A stretch of 33,025 nucleotides of DNA, taken from the NCBI GenBank assembly GCA_013696965.1, contig JACCXN010000106.1:1-33025 (forward strand), in the 5' to 3' direction. The stretch is from Bacteroidota bacterium. GTDB lineage: Bacteria; Bacteroidota; Bacteroidia; JACCXN01. The position numbers were made by a program, and so were the translations under genes. Every line of letters starts with the position of its first letter. Positions within the stretch are counted from its first letter, which is position 1. Below are positions 32,666-33,025 of this stretch, piece after piece. The notes under the pieces were generated by a model. The model did no database searches and had not been told where the DNA came from. It saw only the letters and a program-made list of their open reading frames with translations.

Positions 32666-32696
32666 TTTGTATTATTAAATATTGATTATATATTTG
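32666..32696 (+). promoter_or_regulatory. Consensus promoter of tRNA-Lys
   Basis: TTTG (32666-32669), exactly 19 bases, then TATATTTG (32689-32696), a full match to TTTG-N19-TAnnTTTG. The tRNA starts 25 bases downstream at 32722. Confidence 0.82.
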
Positions 32697-32721
32697 CACT
32701 CCCAAAAAAAACAAAGGGAAT

Positions 32722-32794
32722 GATTCCGTAGCTCAGCTGGTAGAGCATTACACTTTTAATGTAGTGGCCCTGGGTTCGAATCCCAGCGGGATCA
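32722..32794 (+). tRNA. tRNA-Lys (anticodon TTT)
   Basis: 73 bases fold into a cloverleaf. The acceptor GATTCCG (32722-32728) pairs with CGGGATC (32787-32793) with one G-U, and A is at the discriminator 32794. The D stem is GCTC/GAGC with loop AGCTGGTA. The anticodon stem is TTACA/TGTAG with loop CTTTTAA, giving anticodon TTT (Lys). The T stem is CTGGG/CCCAG with TTCGAAT. CCA is not encoded (the next bases are CAG), so it must be added after trimming. Confidence 0.95.
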
Positions 32795-32828
32795 CAGAAG
32801 GAGTTTCAACTAACTTCAATATGATTCA

Positions 32829-32864
32829 AAAGCCTGTAAATCAGAAGATTTACAGGCTTTCTTG
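32829..32864 (+). terminator. Intrinsic terminator after tRNA-Lys
   Basis: A 14-base stem (AAAGCCTGTAAATC / GATTTACAGGCTTT) with an AGAA loop at 32843-32846, followed by CTTGTTT. It starts 35 bases after the tRNA. Confidence 0.8.
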
Positions 32865-32900
32865 TTTCAGGATAATTCAGAATAATTCAGGAATCTTCAG

Positions 32901-32923
32901 GGATCAAGCGGAAAAGTTGGGGG
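32901..32923 (+). repeat. IS left terminal inverted repeat
   Basis: It reads GGATCAAGCGGAAAAG then TTGGGGG, the exact complement of 103-125. With that copy it defines the tip of the element family. Confidence 0.8.
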
Positions 32924-32944
32924 GAATGAACAAAAATCATTTCT

Positions 32945-33025
32945 TTGCAAAAAATATTCTACGTGCAAAGAGATGAAAACCACAGCTTGGCAAACTTGAT
33001 TTTGCCAGAAGGGATCTTGGAATTT
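32945..33025 (+). CDS. Transposase N-terminal fragment, ISAon1-like
   Basis: A frame closed upstream by TGA (32927-32929) can start at TTG 32945 or GTG 32963 and runs to the window edge: 27 residues at most. It ends NLILPEGILEF, the 'LLLPEG.L.(Y/F)F' opening that I know from Bacteroidota ISL3/ISAon1-like transposase N-terminal domains. No ATG is available in this frame. An overlapping ATG frame at 32926 gives 16 residues and stops at 32976, so the true start may involve a non-ATG codon or a frameshift. Confidence 0.6.
   Translation, partial: MQKIFYVQRDENHSLANLILPEGILEF

Larger units (their letters stand above)
32901..33025 (+). mobile_element. Left end of an ISL3/ISAon1-like insertion sequence (truncated by window edge)
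   Basis: It begins with a 23-base sequence identical to the inverse of 103-125, then a short non-coding stretch and the start of a transposase frame running off the window. The orientation is the same as that of the left-edge copy. The 32865-32900 stretch before it has imperfect ATAATTCAG repeats and no gene. Confidence 0.78.

Noticed and set aside
32764-32976. A 70-codon plus-strand frame over the tRNA, terminator and IS end
   Set aside because: It crosses a tRNA and a terminator hairpin and lacks protein-like composition.
1-33025. Whole window as a composite transposon
   Set aside because: Two same-orientation IS ends bracket it, but the interior includes core genes (rpsA, ispH, pyrB, rnz, tRNA-Lys), so contig breakage at repeats is more likely.

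Overview
The window looks like a piece of chromosome from a free-living or environmental member of the Bacteroidota. DNA is AT-rich. There is a type IX secretion (T9SS) substrate with a C-terminal sorting domain, a PorQ gene, many secreted beta-barrel-like proteins with N-terminal signal peptides ending in AQ, a long (407-residue) IspH, a six-domain ribosomal protein S1, and promoters of the Bacteroidota type (TTTG, 19 bases, TAnnTTTG). The clearest promoters lie before tRNA-Lys, the response regulator and the STAS gene.

Both edges lie inside insertion-sequence DNA. Bases 1-125 are the 3' end of an ISL3/ISAon1-like transposase plus its right terminal repeat. Bases 32901-33025 are the left terminal repeat and the first codons of a similar transposase in the same orientation. 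The two termini share an exact 23-base sequence. The left copy sits directly against the last ~20 codons of a decapitated T9SS cargo gene (126-193), whose tail resembles that of the intact cargo gene ending at 3445.

Layout: 0.5-3.4 kb, a small secreted protein and a large repeat-bearing T9SS cargo protein, closed by a strong terminator. 3.5-4.4 kb, mostly empty. 4.4-9.5 kb, a secreted beta-helix protein, a small membrane protein with no clear start codon, a run of three small envelope/barrel-like genes, a lipoprotein and another barrel-like protein. 9.7-12.1 kb, an ECF sigma factor, a membrane anti-sigma-like protein and a HutD-like protein in one operon, divergent from a DUF4139 protein (12.3-13.9 kb). 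14.1-16.9 kb, a DEAD-box helicase converging on a sugar-kinase-like ATPase and a membrane protein. 17.0-17.5 kb, the frameshifted tail of a TonB-dependent receptor. 17.5-21.4 kb, a LuxR-type response regulator, an outer-membrane protein and a TPR/beta-propeller/OmpA protein with PorE-like architecture.

21.4-31.3 kb is mostly conserved housekeeping on the minus strand: RNase Z, a STAS protein, pyrB and pyrR (overlapping), rpsA, then ispH, cmk, porQ and aroK. A GNAT-like protein and tRNA-Lys(TTT) close the window on the plus strand.

The main themes are cell envelope and T9SS (cargo, PorQ, a PorE-like candidate), two regulatory modules (ECF sigma/anti-sigma, orphan response regulator), pyrimidine and isoprenoid metabolism, and gene decay from insertion and frameshift. 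I do not see a convincing wholly new defence or biosynthetic system. The strongest unusual points are the insertion-sequence junctions, the exactly periodic 222-base repeats, the broken receptor, and the terminator-like hairpin pressed against the kinase start codon.
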